Origin: Pseudomonas triclosanedens
GTDB taxonomy: Bacteria; Pseudomonadota; Gammaproteobacteria; Pseudomonadales; Pseudomonadaceae
Direction: 5' to 3'
Length of the DNA stretch: 64,000 nucleotides
Assembly (NCBI RefSeq): GCF_026686735.1
Contig: NZ_CP113432.1
Span: 434,001 to 498,000 of the forward strand
Part shown: one piece after another, positions 19,034-27,810 of the stretch
How positions within the stretch are numbered: the first letter of the stretch is position 1
Layout: each line of letters begins with the position of its first letter
The notes under the pieces: model-generated
Databases searched by the model: none
What the model saw: only the letters and a program-made list of their open reading frames with translations
What the model was told of the DNA's origin: nothing
Position numbers and translations under genes: made by a program

Positions 19034-19654
19034 ATGCCGCGCCTCCGCCCCGTCCACGGGATGTTCTTCCTCGTCATTGCCCTGCTGGCCTTCGGCCTGG
19101 GTACATGGGTTGCGCGCACCTCGGCGCCGCCCAAGCCGCCGCAATGGCTTGGCGAATGGATGGAGAAGGTCTTCGATCCGCTCGCCGACAACCGCCTTAC
19201 CTTGAGCGATCTGCAAGCTGTGCAGGCTGGCGAGCTATGGCTGACCGCGAGCCAGGATGGGCCGCAGCTTCATTACCGTGGCCAGTTGCGCTCGGAAGAG
19301 GGGGCCTGGCATGTGGAGGCGGAGCTGGCGCTGAACGATGCCGAGCATGAGAGCCTGGCGCGGGCCACCGGAATGCAGCCGGGCAGCAAGGACCAGCCGC
19401 TGAGTGCCGACATGATGCGTCAGTTGGATGGCAAGCTCGTGGCGGAGCTGGCGCTGGCGCCCCAGGAAGATCTGGCCGTCGGCCGTCTGGCTGCCAGCCT
19501 GGGCGATCCGCGCCTGCGCCTGCAGACGGATGCCGGCGAAGCCTGGGTCTACCCGGAGCGCGGCCTGACGCTGCTGCACAAGGACGGCCAGTTGCAGTGG
19601 TTGCGCGTAGTGCCGCGCTCGACTTTCCAGCGCACCGGGACGCCCTCGCCCTGA
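19034..19654 (+). CDS. Membrane-anchored hypothetical protein
   Basis: A 206-residue protein with one N-terminal hydrophobic helix (about residues 9-27) followed by a soluble, probably periplasmic region. I recognise no motif. It contains a segment DNRLTLSDLQAVQAGELWLT and a beta-rich remainder. It follows the rpoH terminator and converges with mtgA, with 13 bp between the stops. Its place matches the hypothetical PA0377, so it is a conserved but uncharacterised Pseudomonas gene. Confidence 0.65.
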   Translation: MPRLRPVHGMFFLVIALLAFGLGTWVARTSAPPKPPQWLGEWMEKVFDPLADNRLTLSDLQAVQAGELWLTASQDGPQLHYRGQLRSEEGAWHVEAELALNDAEHESLARATGMQPGSKDQPLSADMMRQLDGKLVAELALAPQEDLAVGRLAASLGDPRLRLQTDAGEAWVYPERGLTLLHKDGQLQWLRVVPRSTFQRTGTPSP

Positions 19655-19667
19655 CCGGAGAGATCGG

Positions 19668-20357
19668 CTACAGGCGTTCGAGGTACTCGTTACCGCCCAG
19701 TTGCCACATCTGCTGGCGAATCCAGGACGCGCGCTGGCGCACGTAAGGGCCGGGCTTGCCGGCGCTCCATTTGCGCGGATTGGGCAGCACGGCGGCCAGC
19801 AGGCTGGCCTGCTGTTGCGACAGGCGTTCGGCATCGATACCGAAGTGGTGACGCGCGGCGGCCTGGGCGCCGAACACACCGGCATCCCATTCGACGCTAT
19901 TGAGGTAGACCTCGAGGATCCGCTGTTTCGACCAGAAGGTCTCGATCAGCAGGGTGAACCACACCTCGAAGCCCTTGCGCACCCAACTGCGGCCAGACCA
20001 GAGGAAGACGTTCTTGGCCACCTGCTGGCTGATGGTGCTGGCGCCGCGCACGTTGCCGCCGCGCTCGTTGTGCGCCAGGGCCTTCTGGATTGCCGGCAGG
20101 TCGAAGCCGTGATGCTCGGCGAACTTCTGGTCCTCGCTGGCGATCACCGCGAGTTTCAGGCTATCCGGCAGCTCGTCCCACGAACGCCAGCTCCGTTGCA
20201 GGTCGATGGGCTCGCCGTCGAACCAGGACTCGATCTTGCGCTCGACCATCAGCATCGTGCCCGGTGGCGGCACCCAGCGCAGGACAATGACCAGCGCCAC
20301 GCTGACGGCGACGAACCAGAGCGCGATCTTGAACAGGCGGCGGAGCAGGTTGCGCAT
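19668..20357 (-). CDS. mtgA: Monofunctional peptidoglycan glycosyltransferase
   Basis: A 229-residue inner-membrane enzyme that polymerises lipid II into glycan strands. An N-terminal transmembrane helix (about residues 8-28) is followed by the GT51 domain. The motifs EDQKFAEHHGFD (with the catalytic Glu), GASTISQQVAKN and RKGFEVWFT are all present. No penicillin-binding domain follows. A perfect TATAAT lies on the minus strand at 20390-20395, about 33 bp before the start codon, though its -35 region is poor. Divergent from the DUF423 gene. Confidence 0.94.
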   Translation of the reverse strand: MRNLLRRLFKIALWFVAVSVALVIVLRWVPPPGTMLMVERKIESWFDGEPIDLQRSWRSWDELPDSLKLAVIASEDQKFAEHHGFDLPAIQKALAHNERGGNVRGASTISQQVAKNVFLWSGRSWVRKGFEVWFTLLIETFWSKQRILEVYLNSVEWDAGVFGAQAAARHHFGIDAERLSQQQASLLAAVLPNPRKWSAGKPGPYVRQRASWIRQQMWQLGGNEYLERL

Positions 20358-20423
20358 GCGAGGCTTTGCCCGGGGCGGATGAGCGGGCCATTATAGCGGC
20401 ACTCATCTGCCTGGAGTTCCCGC

Positions 20424-20792
20424 ATGCTGCGTATCTTCCTCATGCTCGCCGCCTTCTTCGGCTTTACTGGCGTTGCGCTCGGCGCCTTCGCCGCCCACGG
20501 CCTGAAGAGCCGTCTCACCGCGGAATACCTGGCGGTGTTCCAGACCGGGGTGCACTACCAGATGCTCCACGCGCTGGCGCTGTTCGGCGTAGCGCTTCTT
20601 TCTACTCATGTCAGCGGCACCCTGGTGAGCCTGGCCGGCTGGGCCTTCGCCATCGGCATTCTGCTGTTCTCCGGGAGCCTCTACCTGCTGACACTGGCGG
20701 GCCTGGGCGTGGGCATCATCACGCCAATCGGCGGGCTGTTCTTCCTGATCGGCTGGGCATTGCTGCTGGCTGCCGCCCTGCGCCTGGGTTGA
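20424..20792 (+). CDS. DUF423 membrane protein
   Basis: A 122-residue integral membrane protein with about four hydrophobic helices. The family signature GAFAAHGLK near residue 20 and YQMLHALALF near residue 45 identify DUF423 (YgdD). Its biochemical role is unknown. It is divergent from mtgA and lies just before thiS. Confidence 0.85.
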   Translation: MLRIFLMLAAFFGFTGVALGAFAAHGLKSRLTAEYLAVFQTGVHYQMLHALALFGVALLSTHVSGTLVSLAGWAFAIGILLFSGSLYLLTLAGLGVGIITPIGGLFFLIGWALLLAAALRLG

Positions 20793-20832
20793 CCCGAACG
20801 TCAGAAAAGCCCGAGTGCGACGCTCCGATACC

Positions 20833-20861
20833 TTGGTCATCGGGCGCGATCGGGCTAGAAT
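20833..20861 (+). promoter_or_regulatory. Predicted promoter of thiS-thiG
   Basis: TTGGTC (-35) and TAGAAT (-10, five of six matches) are separated by 17 bp and end about 30 bp before the thiS start. No TPP riboswitch is visible in this short leader. Confidence 0.55.
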
Positions 20862-20892
20862 GCCGACCCCTCCAGCAACGACCGTCATGTCC

Positions 20893-21093
20893 ATGCGTAT
20901 TCAGTTGAATGGCGAACCTTTCGAGCTGCCCGATGGCCAGACCGTCGCCAACCTGCTCGAACGTCTCGACCTCACCGGCAAGCGTGTGGCGGTCGAGCTC
21001 AATCTGGACATCGTGCCGCGCAGCCAGCACGCCGCCACCGCACTGAGCGATGGCGACCAGGTGGAAGTGGTGCATGCCATCGGTGGCGGCTAA
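20893..21093 (+). CDS. thiS: Sulfur carrier protein ThiS
   Basis: A 66-residue ubiquitin-like protein that carries thiocarboxylate sulfur for the thiazole moiety of thiamine. It ends in the required Gly-Gly (AIGGG). The start at 20893 ([10 protein letters not shown]) gives the usual length. An ATG two codons earlier (20887) is equally possible because neither has a clear ribosome-binding site. thiG follows 55 bp downstream. Confidence 0.92.
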   Translation: MRIQLNGEPFELPDGQTVANLLERLDLTGKRVAVELNLDIVPRSQHAATALSDGDQVEVVHAIGGG

Positions 21094-21148
21094 CGCCTGC
21101 CGCCACGACTTTCAGGCCCCGCCCCGACTTCCCTTCAGGAGTGATCCG

Positions 21149-21955
21149 ATGAGCCAAGCTTCCTCCAATCTCCCGGTCGACAAGCCCTTTACCCTGGCTG
21201 GCCGCACTTACGAATCGCGCCTGCTGGTCGGTACCGGCAAGTACAAGGATCTCGAAGAGACGCGCATCGCCATCGAAGCGTCCGGTGCCGAGATCGTCAC
21301 CGTCGCGGTGCGCCGTACCAACATCGGCCAGAACCCGGGCGAGCCCAACCTGCTCGAAGTGATTCCGCCGGATCGCTACACCATCCTGCCGAACACAGCG
21401 GGCTGCTACGACGCGGTGGAAGCCGTGCGTACCTGCCGCCTGGCCCGGGAGCTGCTGGATGGCCACAATCTGGTCAAGCTGGAAGTCCTTGCTGACCAGA
21501 AGACTCTTTTCCCCAATGTCGTGGAAACCCTCAAGGCCGCCGAAGTGCTGGTCAAGGATGGCTTCGACGTCATGGTGTACACCAGCGACGACCCGATCAT
21601 CGCCCGCCAACTGGCCGAGATCGGCTGCATCGCGGTGATGCCGCTGGCCGGCCTGATCGGCTCGGGTCTGGGCATCTGCAACCCGTACAACCTGCGCATC
21701 ATCCTGGAAGAAGCCACTGTTCCTGTGCTGGTGGATGCCGGCGTAGGTACCGCCTCTGACGCCACCATTGCGATGGAGCTGGGCTGCGAGGCCGTGCTGA
21801 TGAACACCGCCATTGCCCACGCGCAGAATCCGGTGATGATGGCCGAAGCGATGAAACATGCCATCGTCGCCGGCCGCCTGGCCTACCTGGCTGGCCGCAT
21901 GCCGCGCAAGTTGTATGCCAGCGCGTCGTCGCCGATGACAGGTCTTATCAACTAA
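21149..21955 (+). CDS. thiG: Thiazole synthase ThiG
   Basis: A 268-residue TIM-barrel enzyme that condenses 1-deoxy-D-xylulose 5-phosphate, dehydroglycine and the sulfur of ThiS thiocarboxylate into the thiazole phosphate of thiamine. The Schiff-base lysine is Lys110 in LVKLEVL; the phosphate-binding segments GSGLG and [10 protein letters not shown] are present. The start at 21149 follows CAGGAG and gives the usual length. It forms an operon with thiS. Confidence 0.95.
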   Translation: MSQASSNLPVDKPFTLAGRTYESRLLVGTGKYKDLEETRIAIEASGAEIVTVAVRRTNIGQNPGEPNLLEVIPPDRYTILPNTAGCYDAVEAVRTCRLARELLDGHNLVKLEVLADQKTLFPNVVETLKAAEVLVKDGFDVMVYTSDDPIIARQLAEIGCIAVMPLAGLIGSGLGICNPYNLRIILEEATVPVLVDAGVGTASDATIAMELGCEAVLMNTAIAHAQNPVMMAEAMKHAIVAGRLAYLAGRMPRKLYASASSPMTGLIN

Positions 21956-21970
21956 GCATTTTCCATTCCG

Positions 21971-22010
21971 ACGCGCGGGCCGGTTTGCCAGGGGCAGCCG
22001 GCCCGCGCGT
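21971..22010. repeat. Perfect 13-bp inverted repeat between thiG and trmB
   Basis: ACGCGCGGGCCGG (21971-21983) and its exact complement (21998-22010) flank a 14-base loop. The GC-rich stem would be very stable but lacks a T-run. It may be a Rho-dependent pause site or an mRNA processing signal at the end of thiG. Confidence 0.6.
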
Positions 22011-22034
22011 GCATTTACCCGCAAGGTCCGAGTC

Positions 22035-22751
22035 ATGAGTGAATCCTTCGAGAACCAGCCCGACGCCGAGAACCGTCCGATGCGCACCATCAAAAGCTTC
22101 GTGATGCGTGCCGGCCGCATGACCGAGGGCCAGCAGCGCGGCCTCGACCAGGGCTGGCCGAAGTTCGGCCTGGAACTGGCCGATGGCCTGCAGGACTTCG
22201 ACCAGGTTTTCGGGCGCAAGGCGCCGCGGACCTTCGAGATCGGTTTCGGTATGGGCCACGCGACCCTGGAAATGGCCGCCGCGGCGCCGGACCAGGACTT
22301 CATCGGCGTGGAAGTTCACCGTCCCGGCGTTGGTGCGCTGCTCAACGGCATGCTCACTCAGAACCTGACCAATATCCGCGTCTACAGCTGCGATGCCATC
22401 GAGGTGCTGCGCGATTGCGTTGCCGATGCCAGCCTCGACCGCCTACTGCTGTTCTTCCCGGACCCGTGGCACAAGTCGCGCCACCACAAGCGGCGCATCG
22501 TGCAGCCGGCCTGGGCTGAGCTGGTGCGGCAGAAGCTGAAGGTCGGCGGTGTGCTGCACATGGCCACTGACTGGGAACAATACGCCGAGCACATGCTGGA
22601 AGTGATGAACGCCGCACCCGGCTATCGCAACCAGTCGGCGGATAATACCTACGTACCGCGCCCGGAAGAGCGCCCGGTCACCAAGTTCGAGCGTCGCGGG
22701 GAACGACTCGGACACGGTGTCTGGGACCTTAAGTTCGAGCGCGTTGACTGA
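22035..22751 (+). CDS. trmB: tRNA (guanine(46)-N(7))-methyltransferase
   Basis: A 238-residue SAM-dependent enzyme that makes m7G46 in tRNA variable loops. The SAM loop [11 protein letters not shown] is near residue 66, the catalytic stretch [15 protein letters not shown] near residue 140, and the C-terminal [12 protein letters not shown] motif is conserved. The start has GTCCGAG upstream. A terminator follows directly. Confidence 0.95.
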   Translation: MSESFENQPDAENRPMRTIKSFVMRAGRMTEGQQRGLDQGWPKFGLELADGLQDFDQVFGRKAPRTFEIGFGMGHATLEMAAAAPDQDFIGVEVHRPGVGALLNGMLTQNLTNIRVYSCDAIEVLRDCVADASLDRLLLFFPDPWHKSRHHKRRIVQPAWAELVRQKLKVGGVLHMATDWEQYAEHMLEVMNAAPGYRNQSADNTYVPRPEERPVTKFERRGERLGHGVWDLKFERVD

Positions 22752-22755
22752 TCCA

Positions 22756-22786
22756 GTGAAAGGCCTGCGGAGCGGGCCTTTTTCAC
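22756..22786 (+). terminator. Intrinsic terminator of trmB
   Basis: GTGAAAGGCC pairs with GGCC-TTTTTCAC around a loop of nine bases, and five T residues lie in the descending arm. It begins five bases after the trmB stop. Confidence 0.75.
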
Positions 22787-22916
22787 GGATGAATAGCCAA
22801 TAGACCGGGATCACCCGGCAGGCCCAGCGGCCACCCTCACCTCCTGAAAAAAAGCGGCACCCGCCGCGGACGAAAATAAGAGTGACGGACAGGAGTTCGT
22901 CGCAAAGGAGTCTGCT

Positions 22917-24263
22917 GTGTTGAAGAATCTTGCTGTACTGCTGATGGCAGGGGCGTGCGCCCTGCCGGCGCAGGCGAAAGTCGAGCCTGCCGAGGCGGCG
23001 CGACTGGGCCGCGACCTGACGCCGATGGGGGCGGAGAAGGCCGGCAATGCCAGCGGAAGTATCCCGGCCTGGACCGGGGGCATCACCACTGCACCGGCCG
23101 GCTATCAGGTCGGCGCCCATCACATCGATCCGTACGCTGCCGATGCGGTGCAGTACACGATCGACAGCAAGAATCTGGCGCAGTACCAGGCGCTGCTCAC
23201 TCCGGGCACTCAGGCGCTGCTGCAGGAGAACCCGGATTACTATCTGCGCGTTTTCCCCAGTCGCCGTAGCGCTTCGCTGCCCCAGCGCATCTATGACGCC
23301 ACTCGCCTCAATGCCGAGAACGCCGAGCTGATCGCAGACGGCAACGGCGTGCAGGGCGCCGCTGCCGGCGTACCGTTCCCGATCCCGAAGAATGGCCTTG
23401 AAGCGATCTGGAACCACATCATGCGTTACCGTGGCGAGCAGATTCACATGGTCACCAACCAGGCGGCCGTGCTCTCCAACGGCAGTTACAACCTGCTCAA
23501 GCTCGACCGCTATGTGTATTTCAACTACGGCCGCGAGGGCATGACCCCGCAGTACCTGAACAACACCCTGTTCTACTACAAGTACAACGTGGTGGCGCCG
23601 GCCAAGCTGGCCGGCTCCGCGCTGGTGGTTCAGGAAACCCTCGACCAGGTGCTGTCGATCCGCAAGGCCTGGCGCTTCAACCGTGGCGAGCGCCGCGTGC
23701 GCCGTCTGCCGAGCCTGGCCTACGACACCCTGCAACCGGACACCAATGGCCTGGCCACCGCCGACACCGTGGACGTCTACAACGGCGCCCCGGACCACTA
23801 CGAGTGGCAACTGCTGGGCAAACGCGAGATGCTGGTTCCATACAACAGCTATGCCGTGCACCAGAAGGGCATCCCGTACGCAGACATCCTGCGCACCAAG
23901 ACCCTCAACCCTGAGCTGCTACGCTACGAGCCGCACCGTGTGTGGGTGGTCGAGGCGACCCTGCGCAAGGGCATGGGCCATCCGTTCGCCAAGCGCCGCT
24001 TCTACCTGGATGAAGACAGCTGGCAGATTCTTGCCTCGGACATCTACAACGCCGACGGCAAGCTGATCCGTGCCCAGGAAGTGCATCCGATCAACTACTA
24101 CGACGTGCCGATGGTGCTCAGCACCCTGGAGGCGCTGTACGACTTCGAAGGTTCGCGCTACTTCGTCGACGGCCTGGACAACAACGAGCCGATGTACGAC
24201 TTCCAGATTCCGCTGGGGCCGCGCGACTTCACCCCGCAGGCGTTGCGCCGCGAGGGCAATTGA
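22917..24263 (+). CDS. DUF1329 outer-membrane-associated protein
   Basis: A 448-residue secreted protein with a signal peptide of about 20 residues (AQA/KV). The body matches the DUF1329 family (segments GNASGSIPAWTGG and the repeated aromatic beta strands), which has a LolA/LolB-like fold. Many DUF1329 genes pair with a DUF1302 gene and an RND or lipid-transport protein; here it stands alone between two terminators. The start is GTG at 22917 with AAAGGAG six bases ahead; a TTG next to it is an alternative. Likely role in outer-membrane lipid or solvent handling is inferred. Confidence 0.82.
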   Translation: MLKNLAVLLMAGACALPAQAKVEPAEAARLGRDLTPMGAEKAGNASGSIPAWTGGITTAPAGYQVGAHHIDPYAADAVQYTIDSKNLAQYQALLTPGTQALLQENPDYYLRVFPSRRSASLPQRIYDATRLNAENAELIADGNGVQGAAAGVPFPIPKNGLEAIWNHIMRYRGEQIHMVTNQAAVLSNGSYNLLKLDRYVYFNYGREGMTPQYLNNTLFYYKYNVVAPAKLAGSALVVQETLDQVLSIRKAWRFNRGERRVRRLPSLAYDTLQPDTNGLATADTVDVYNGAPDHYEWQLLGKREMLVPYNSYAVHQKGIPYADILRTKTLNPELLRYEPHRVWVVEATLRKGMGHPFAKRRFYLDEDSWQILASDIYNADGKLIRAQEVHPINYYDVPMVLSTLEALYDFEGSRYFVDGLDNNEPMYDFQIPLGPRDFTPQALRREGN

Positions 24264-24272
24264 GTCCAGCAG

Positions 24273-24300
24273 AGGCCGCCGCGAGGCGGCCTTTGTGTTT
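24273..24300 (+). terminator. Intrinsic terminator of the DUF1329 gene
   Basis: AGGCCGCC and GGCGGCCT form an eight-pair stem around GCGA, followed by TTGTGTTT. It is ten bases beyond the stop. Confidence 0.8.
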
Positions 24301-24356
24301 CCGGGTGGCGTTGGCCATTGCTGTAGCGAGGGCGTGTGGACTAGACCGGCCGGGCG

Positions 24357-24611
24357 TCACTCGATCAGTTCTGCTCCCAGCACGGTCGTTTCCGGCATAC
24401 GCATTGGCGCCGGGCTGATCTGCAGGTACTTGATGCTGGCTCGCGGAATGATCAGCAGATCACCGTCCACCTCGATGCTGATGACTGGTGATTCCATCTG
24501 CTTGCGGATGCCGCGAGCGACCTCGGCGGGGTCGTCGCTTTGCTGTGGAAAGCGCAAGGCGAGGCGCTGGCCATCGGCGAAATGCAGATAAAGATGCTTG
24601 ATCGGCTTCAT
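24357..24611 (-). CDS. Small conserved hypothetical protein
   Basis: An 84-residue soluble protein with alternating beta-like stretches (IKHLYLHFADGQRLALRF; VISIEVDGDLLIIPRASIKYL). I know of no function. It lies in the same direction as, and 46 bp downstream of, the DUF3392 gene; the pair matches the PA0384-PA0385 region. Clear start, with GGAGGACAC upstream. Confidence 0.65.
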   Translation of the reverse strand: MKPIKHLYLHFADGQRLALRFPQQSDDPAEVARGIRKQMESPVISIEVDGDLLIIPRASIKYLQISPAPMRMPETTVLGAELIE

Positions 24612-24657
24612 GTGTCCTCCGGCAGTGGATGGTGGCCGACCGCCGGAGGCACCGCGA

Positions 24658-24981
24658 TCAGCTGCGGTCGGCGATCATGCCAATCACGAAGAACACTAGC
24701 AGCAGTACGGGCGCCAGGGTGTAGTTGTTGAAGTAACCCAGCCCCTTGGCCAGCCAGGGCGTGATGAAGACCATCGCCAGGCCGTATCCGACGGCACAGA
24801 TCAAAACGAACAGCAGCGTGCGGAAGACGAAGTTCAAGCTGCCGATGCGCTGCTGTACCCAGGCATTGATCGCCGGACCGAACAGCACCAGCACGGTCGC
24901 CATGATCGCCAGGGCGATATCGGACAGGTGGCCGCGGCACCAGCGGGAAACGGTGGCAATCAGATCGAGCGCGAAGTCCAT
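24658..24981 (-). CDS. DUF3392 membrane protein
   Basis: A 107-residue inner-membrane protein with about three hydrophobic helices (near 20-40, 50-72 and 85-103) and an aromatic segment GLGYFNNYTLAPVLLL. The pattern matches DUF3392, whose role is unknown. It precedes the small hypothetical gene and follows hemW in the same direction; AGGAGC upstream of the ATG supports the start. Confidence 0.75.
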   Translation of the reverse strand: MDFALDLIATVSRWCRGHLSDIALAIMATVLVLFGPAINAWVQQRIGSLNFVFRTLLFVLICAVGYGLAMVFITPWLAKGLGYFNNYTLAPVLLLVFFVIGMIADRS

Positions 24982-25052
24982 TGGGGCTCCTAGTGATCAA
25001 CGGTCGCGGGGAGTGTACACGTCCGCCGCCGGCAGCGTCGCCGGGGCGCTTT

Positions 25053-26207
25053 TCAGGGCAGAAAACGCTGCAGCAGATCGTTGAGGAACAACTGGCCGCG
25101 TTCGGTGGGCGCCAGGCGCAACTGGTCGTCCAGCAGCAGGCCATCCTTGCGCGCCTGTCGGCAGGCGTCGTCGATGCTGGCCAGCGAAAGGCCAGTGCGC
25201 TCGGCGAACATAGTGGCGGCGACTCCGTCGGTCAGGCGCAGGGCATTCATCATGAACTCGAACGGCAGGTCGTCCGGCTCCAGCACCCGCTCGCCGGCCT
25301 GGAATGGCTTGTCGGGGTTCAGGTAATCCTTCGGCAGCCGGGTCTTCCAGGTGCGCAGGATGCGGCCATCCGGGTTGCTCAGCTTGGCGTGGGCACCGGC
25401 GCCGATGCCGAGGAAGTCACCGAACGTCCAGTAATTCAGGTTGTGCCGCGCGCGTTTGCCGCTCTGGGCGTAGGCCGAGGTTTCATACTGGACATAACCC
25501 GAGCGGGCGAGAAGCGCCTGGCCGGCTTCCTGGATTTCCCACAGTTGGTCGTCTTCCGGTAGCTCCGGCGGCTGGCTCCAGAACACCGTGTTGGGTTCCA
25601 TCGTCAGTTGGTACCAGGACAGGTGCGTCGGCGCGAGGGCAGTGGCTTGCTCCAGATCGGCGAGGGCGTCGGCGACGCTCTGCTCCGGCAGGCCGTGCAT
25701 CAGGTCCAGGTTGAAATTGTCGAAGCCGGCGCGGCGGGCCATGTCGGCGGCGCGGATGGCTTCGTCGCCATCATGGATGCGTCCCAGCGCCTTGAGCTTG
25801 GCGGCCTGAAAACTTTGCACGCCGATGGACAGGCGATTGATGCCCAGTGCCCGGTAATCGGCGAACTTGGCCTGCTCGAAGGTGCCGGGGTTGGCTTCCA
25901 GGGTGATCTCGATGTCGCCTTCGAAGCCGATCTGGCGCTGCAGTCCGTCGAGGATGCGGCCGAGCGCCTTGGCGGAGAACAGGCTGGGCGTGCCGCCGCC
26001 GAAGAAGATCGAGGTCAGCTTGCGGCCATGTATGTATCCGTGGTCGGCTGTCAGGTCTGCCAGCAGCGCCTCGACGTAGGCGTCTTCGGGTAACTCCGGG
26101 CCGGCGGCGTGGGAATTGAAGTCGCAATAGGGGCATTTGCGCACACACCAGGGGATGTGTACGTAGGCGGACAATGGGGGAAGCTGGAAAGCTGGGTCGT
26201 TGGGCAC
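25053..26207 (-). CDS. hemW: Radical SAM heme chaperone HemW
   Basis: A 384-residue radical-SAM protein. The cluster motif is Cys21-x3-Cys25-x2-Cys28 followed by Asp-Phe. That is the HemW form rather than the CxxxCxxCxC form of coproporphyrinogen dehydrogenase HemN. HemW binds heme and passes it to respiratory proteins. The C-terminal HemN-like domain is complete. The start is a GTG at 26207 with a weak ribosome site. In relatives rdgB directly precedes it; here a DUF3916 gene intervenes. Confidence 0.92.
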   Translation of the reverse strand: MPNDPAFQLPPLSAYVHIPWCVRKCPYCDFNSHAAGPELPEDAYVEALLADLTADHGYIHGRKLTSIFFGGGTPSLFSAKALGRILDGLQRQIGFEGDIEITLEANPGTFEQAKFADYRALGINRLSIGVQSFQAAKLKALGRIHDGDEAIRAADMARRAGFDNFNLDLMHGLPEQSVADALADLEQATALAPTHLSWYQLTMEPNTVFWSQPPELPEDDQLWEIQEAGQALLARSGYVQYETSAYAQSGKRARHNLNYWTFGDFLGIGAGAHAKLSNPDGRILRTWKTRLPKDYLNPDKPFQAGERVLEPDDLPFEFMMNALRLTDGVAATMFAERTGLSLASIDDACRQARKDGLLLDDQLRLAPTERGQLFLNDLLQRFLP

Positions 26208-26234
26208 AGTGACAGGCTTGAATCGTTGGGGTGA

Positions 26235-26777
26235 CTATCGTGGCATGACTTCGCCAAAGTACCAGCGTTGGCAGATGAAGCGCCCATCAGGCTGGTCAGG
26301 GTCGGCGCAATCGAGATGGATGCCGAGCTCGGAACTGCCCGGGGCCAACTGAAGCTGCCACTCTTCGGCGAGGCTGGATTTCAGGTGCCGGCTCGTGCCG
26401 CCGGGACCTTCCGCTTCTCGCGTGTGACTGGCGAAGTAACCTTCGTCCTTGTAGATACAGATTTCGCTGGTGAAGAAGTCCGGAAGGCAGATAACAGCGG
26501 TTATCCGCCAGTCCCTGGCGAACCCGGCCTTGCTCTGCATCAGGTGCTGGCAGGCATTGATCAGCGCTTGCGCGCACTGGGCCTGGATTTCAGGCGTCGT
26601 GTGGGGGCCCTGGACAAGGTTGGCCTGGACCGGAATCTTCCAGTTCCAATAGCGCTCGGTCGACGGTACATCGGTTGGGAAATGGCCCTGAAAGCTATCG
26701 GCCCACTTCTGAAGCGCGCGCAAGCGGCGCTTCACTCCGCGAAGTTTCTTTCCGCTCTGGAGGAGGCGCCGCCCCAA
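26235..26777 (-). CDS. DUF3916-like protein inserted between rdgB and hemW
   Basis: A 180-residue soluble protein. The basic N terminus KKLRGVKRRLRALQKWADSF and the later segment KIPVQANLVQGPHT resemble the DUF3916 family, which has no known function. The start is a TTG at 26777 directly against the rdgB stop, so translation is probably coupled to rdgB. No signal peptide or membrane helix is visible. The bases look less GC-rich than the neighbouring genes. I do not recall it at this place in PAO1, so acquisition is likely. Family assignment is from memory of the pattern. Confidence 0.6.
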   Translation of the reverse strand: MGRRLLQSGKKLRGVKRRLRALQKWADSFQGHFPTDVPSTERYWNWKIPVQANLVQGPHTTPEIQAQCAQALINACQHLMQSKAGFARDWRITAVICLPDFFTSEICIYKDEGYFASHTREAEGPGGTSRHLKSSLAEEWQLQLAPGSSELGIHLDCADPDQPDGRFICQRWYFGEVMPR

Positions 26778-27371
26778 TCAGAGACCCAGCCGCTGTTTCA
26801 GCAGGGCCATCGCGCGGGCGCGGTGACTGATCCGGTTCTTGTGCTCGGGCGGCAGTTCGGCGCTGGAGCACCCGGCTTCCGGCACCCAGAACAGTGGGTC
26901 GTAGCCGAAGCCGTGTTCGCCGCGTGCGGCACGCAGGATTGTGCCTTCCCAGAGGCCCTCGCAGAGGATCGGCAGCGGGTCTTCTGCGTGGCGAACCAGG
27001 GCCAGCACGCTGACGAACTGGGCGCCGCGCTGCCCGTCCGGGACGTCCTTGAGGGCGTCGAGGAGCTTGGCGTTGTTCGCCGCGTCACCTTTGCCGTCGG
27101 CGTAGCGCGCGGAGTAGATGCCCGGCGCGCCGCCGAGATAGTCCACCGCCAGGCCCGAGTCATCGGCAAGCGCCGGCAAGCCTGAGATGCGCGCGGCATT
27201 GCGGGCCTTGAGGATGGCGTTCTCGACGAACGACAGGCCGGTTTCTTCCGGCTCCACATCGCTGAACTCGCCGATGGAGCGCACCTTCACATGGGCACCG
27301 AGCATGGCCTGGAGTTCCTTGAGCTTGCCGGCGTTGTGACTGGCCAGCACCAGTTGTTCGAGCTTGATCAT
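26778..27371 (-). CDS. rdgB: dITP/XTP pyrophosphatase (house-cleaning NTPase)
   Basis: A 197-residue enzyme that hydrolyses non-canonical purine nucleotides (dITP, XTP) to monophosphates and so keeps them out of DNA and RNA. The substrate motif [11 protein letters not shown] is at the N terminus; the conserved ADDSGL and FGYDPLF motifs are present. The start at 27371 gives the usual length; a longer upstream open frame only runs over the neighbouring genes. It overlaps the DUF4426 stop by four bases (ATGA). Confidence 0.94.
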   Translation of the reverse strand: MIKLEQLVLASHNAGKLKELQAMLGAHVKVRSIGEFSDVEPEETGLSFVENAILKARNAARISGLPALADDSGLAVDYLGGAPGIYSARYADGKGDAANNAKLLDALKDVPDGQRGAQFVSVLALVRHAEDPLPILCEGLWEGTILRAARGEHGFGYDPLFWVPEAGCSSAELPPEHKNRISHRARAMALLKQRLGL

Positions 27372-27790
27372 TCGTCGGGGAAGATTTCCTGCATGAAGTC
27401 GAAACTCTGCGGAGCTTCGCTTCCGGACTGGACCTGGATGGAGAAGGTCAGGGTTTCGCGGCCTTCGATGGGAAACTGCGCCAGGTTGTAGACGGCGCCT
27501 TCCTCGACCACGCGCTTGAAGGTCAGGGGGATGGTCTGTCCCATGAGGTTCTTGGCGCTGCCCGCAACGGTGACATTGGCCGGCTTGCCGGCGGCATCCA
27601 GCGGCACGATGTTGACCACGCCTTGGGCCTTGCTGCGCACCACGCCCACGGCCGAGGCGACATTGGGCTGCAGGAAGCTTGAGTTGAACACGCTGTAGTG
27701 GACCTGGAGGTCGCCCAGGCGCTTGACCTGTTCGGCAAAGGCGGGTAGGGCGAGGACCAGGCAGGCGATGAAGGTAAGCAGGCGGCGCAT
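27368..27790 (-). CDS. DUF4426 periplasmic protein
   Basis: A 140-residue exported protein with a cleavable signal peptide (about residues 1-19, AFA/EQ). The mature part is beta-rich and matches DUF4426 ([16 protein letters not shown]), a family of unknown role found next to metW and rdgB in pseudomonads. It sits 20 bp after metW and overlaps rdgB by four bases, so it is part of the metX-metW run. Confidence 0.8.
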   Translation of the reverse strand: MRRLLTFIACLVLALPAFAEQVKRLGDLQVHYSVFNSSFLQPNVASAVGVVRSKAQGVVNIVPLDAAGKPANVTVAGSAKNLMGQTIPLTFKRVVEEGAVYNLAQFPIEGRETLTFSIQVQSGSEAPQSFDFMQEIFPDE

Positions 27791-27810
27791 GATGTTTCTC
27801 CTGGGGTCGA

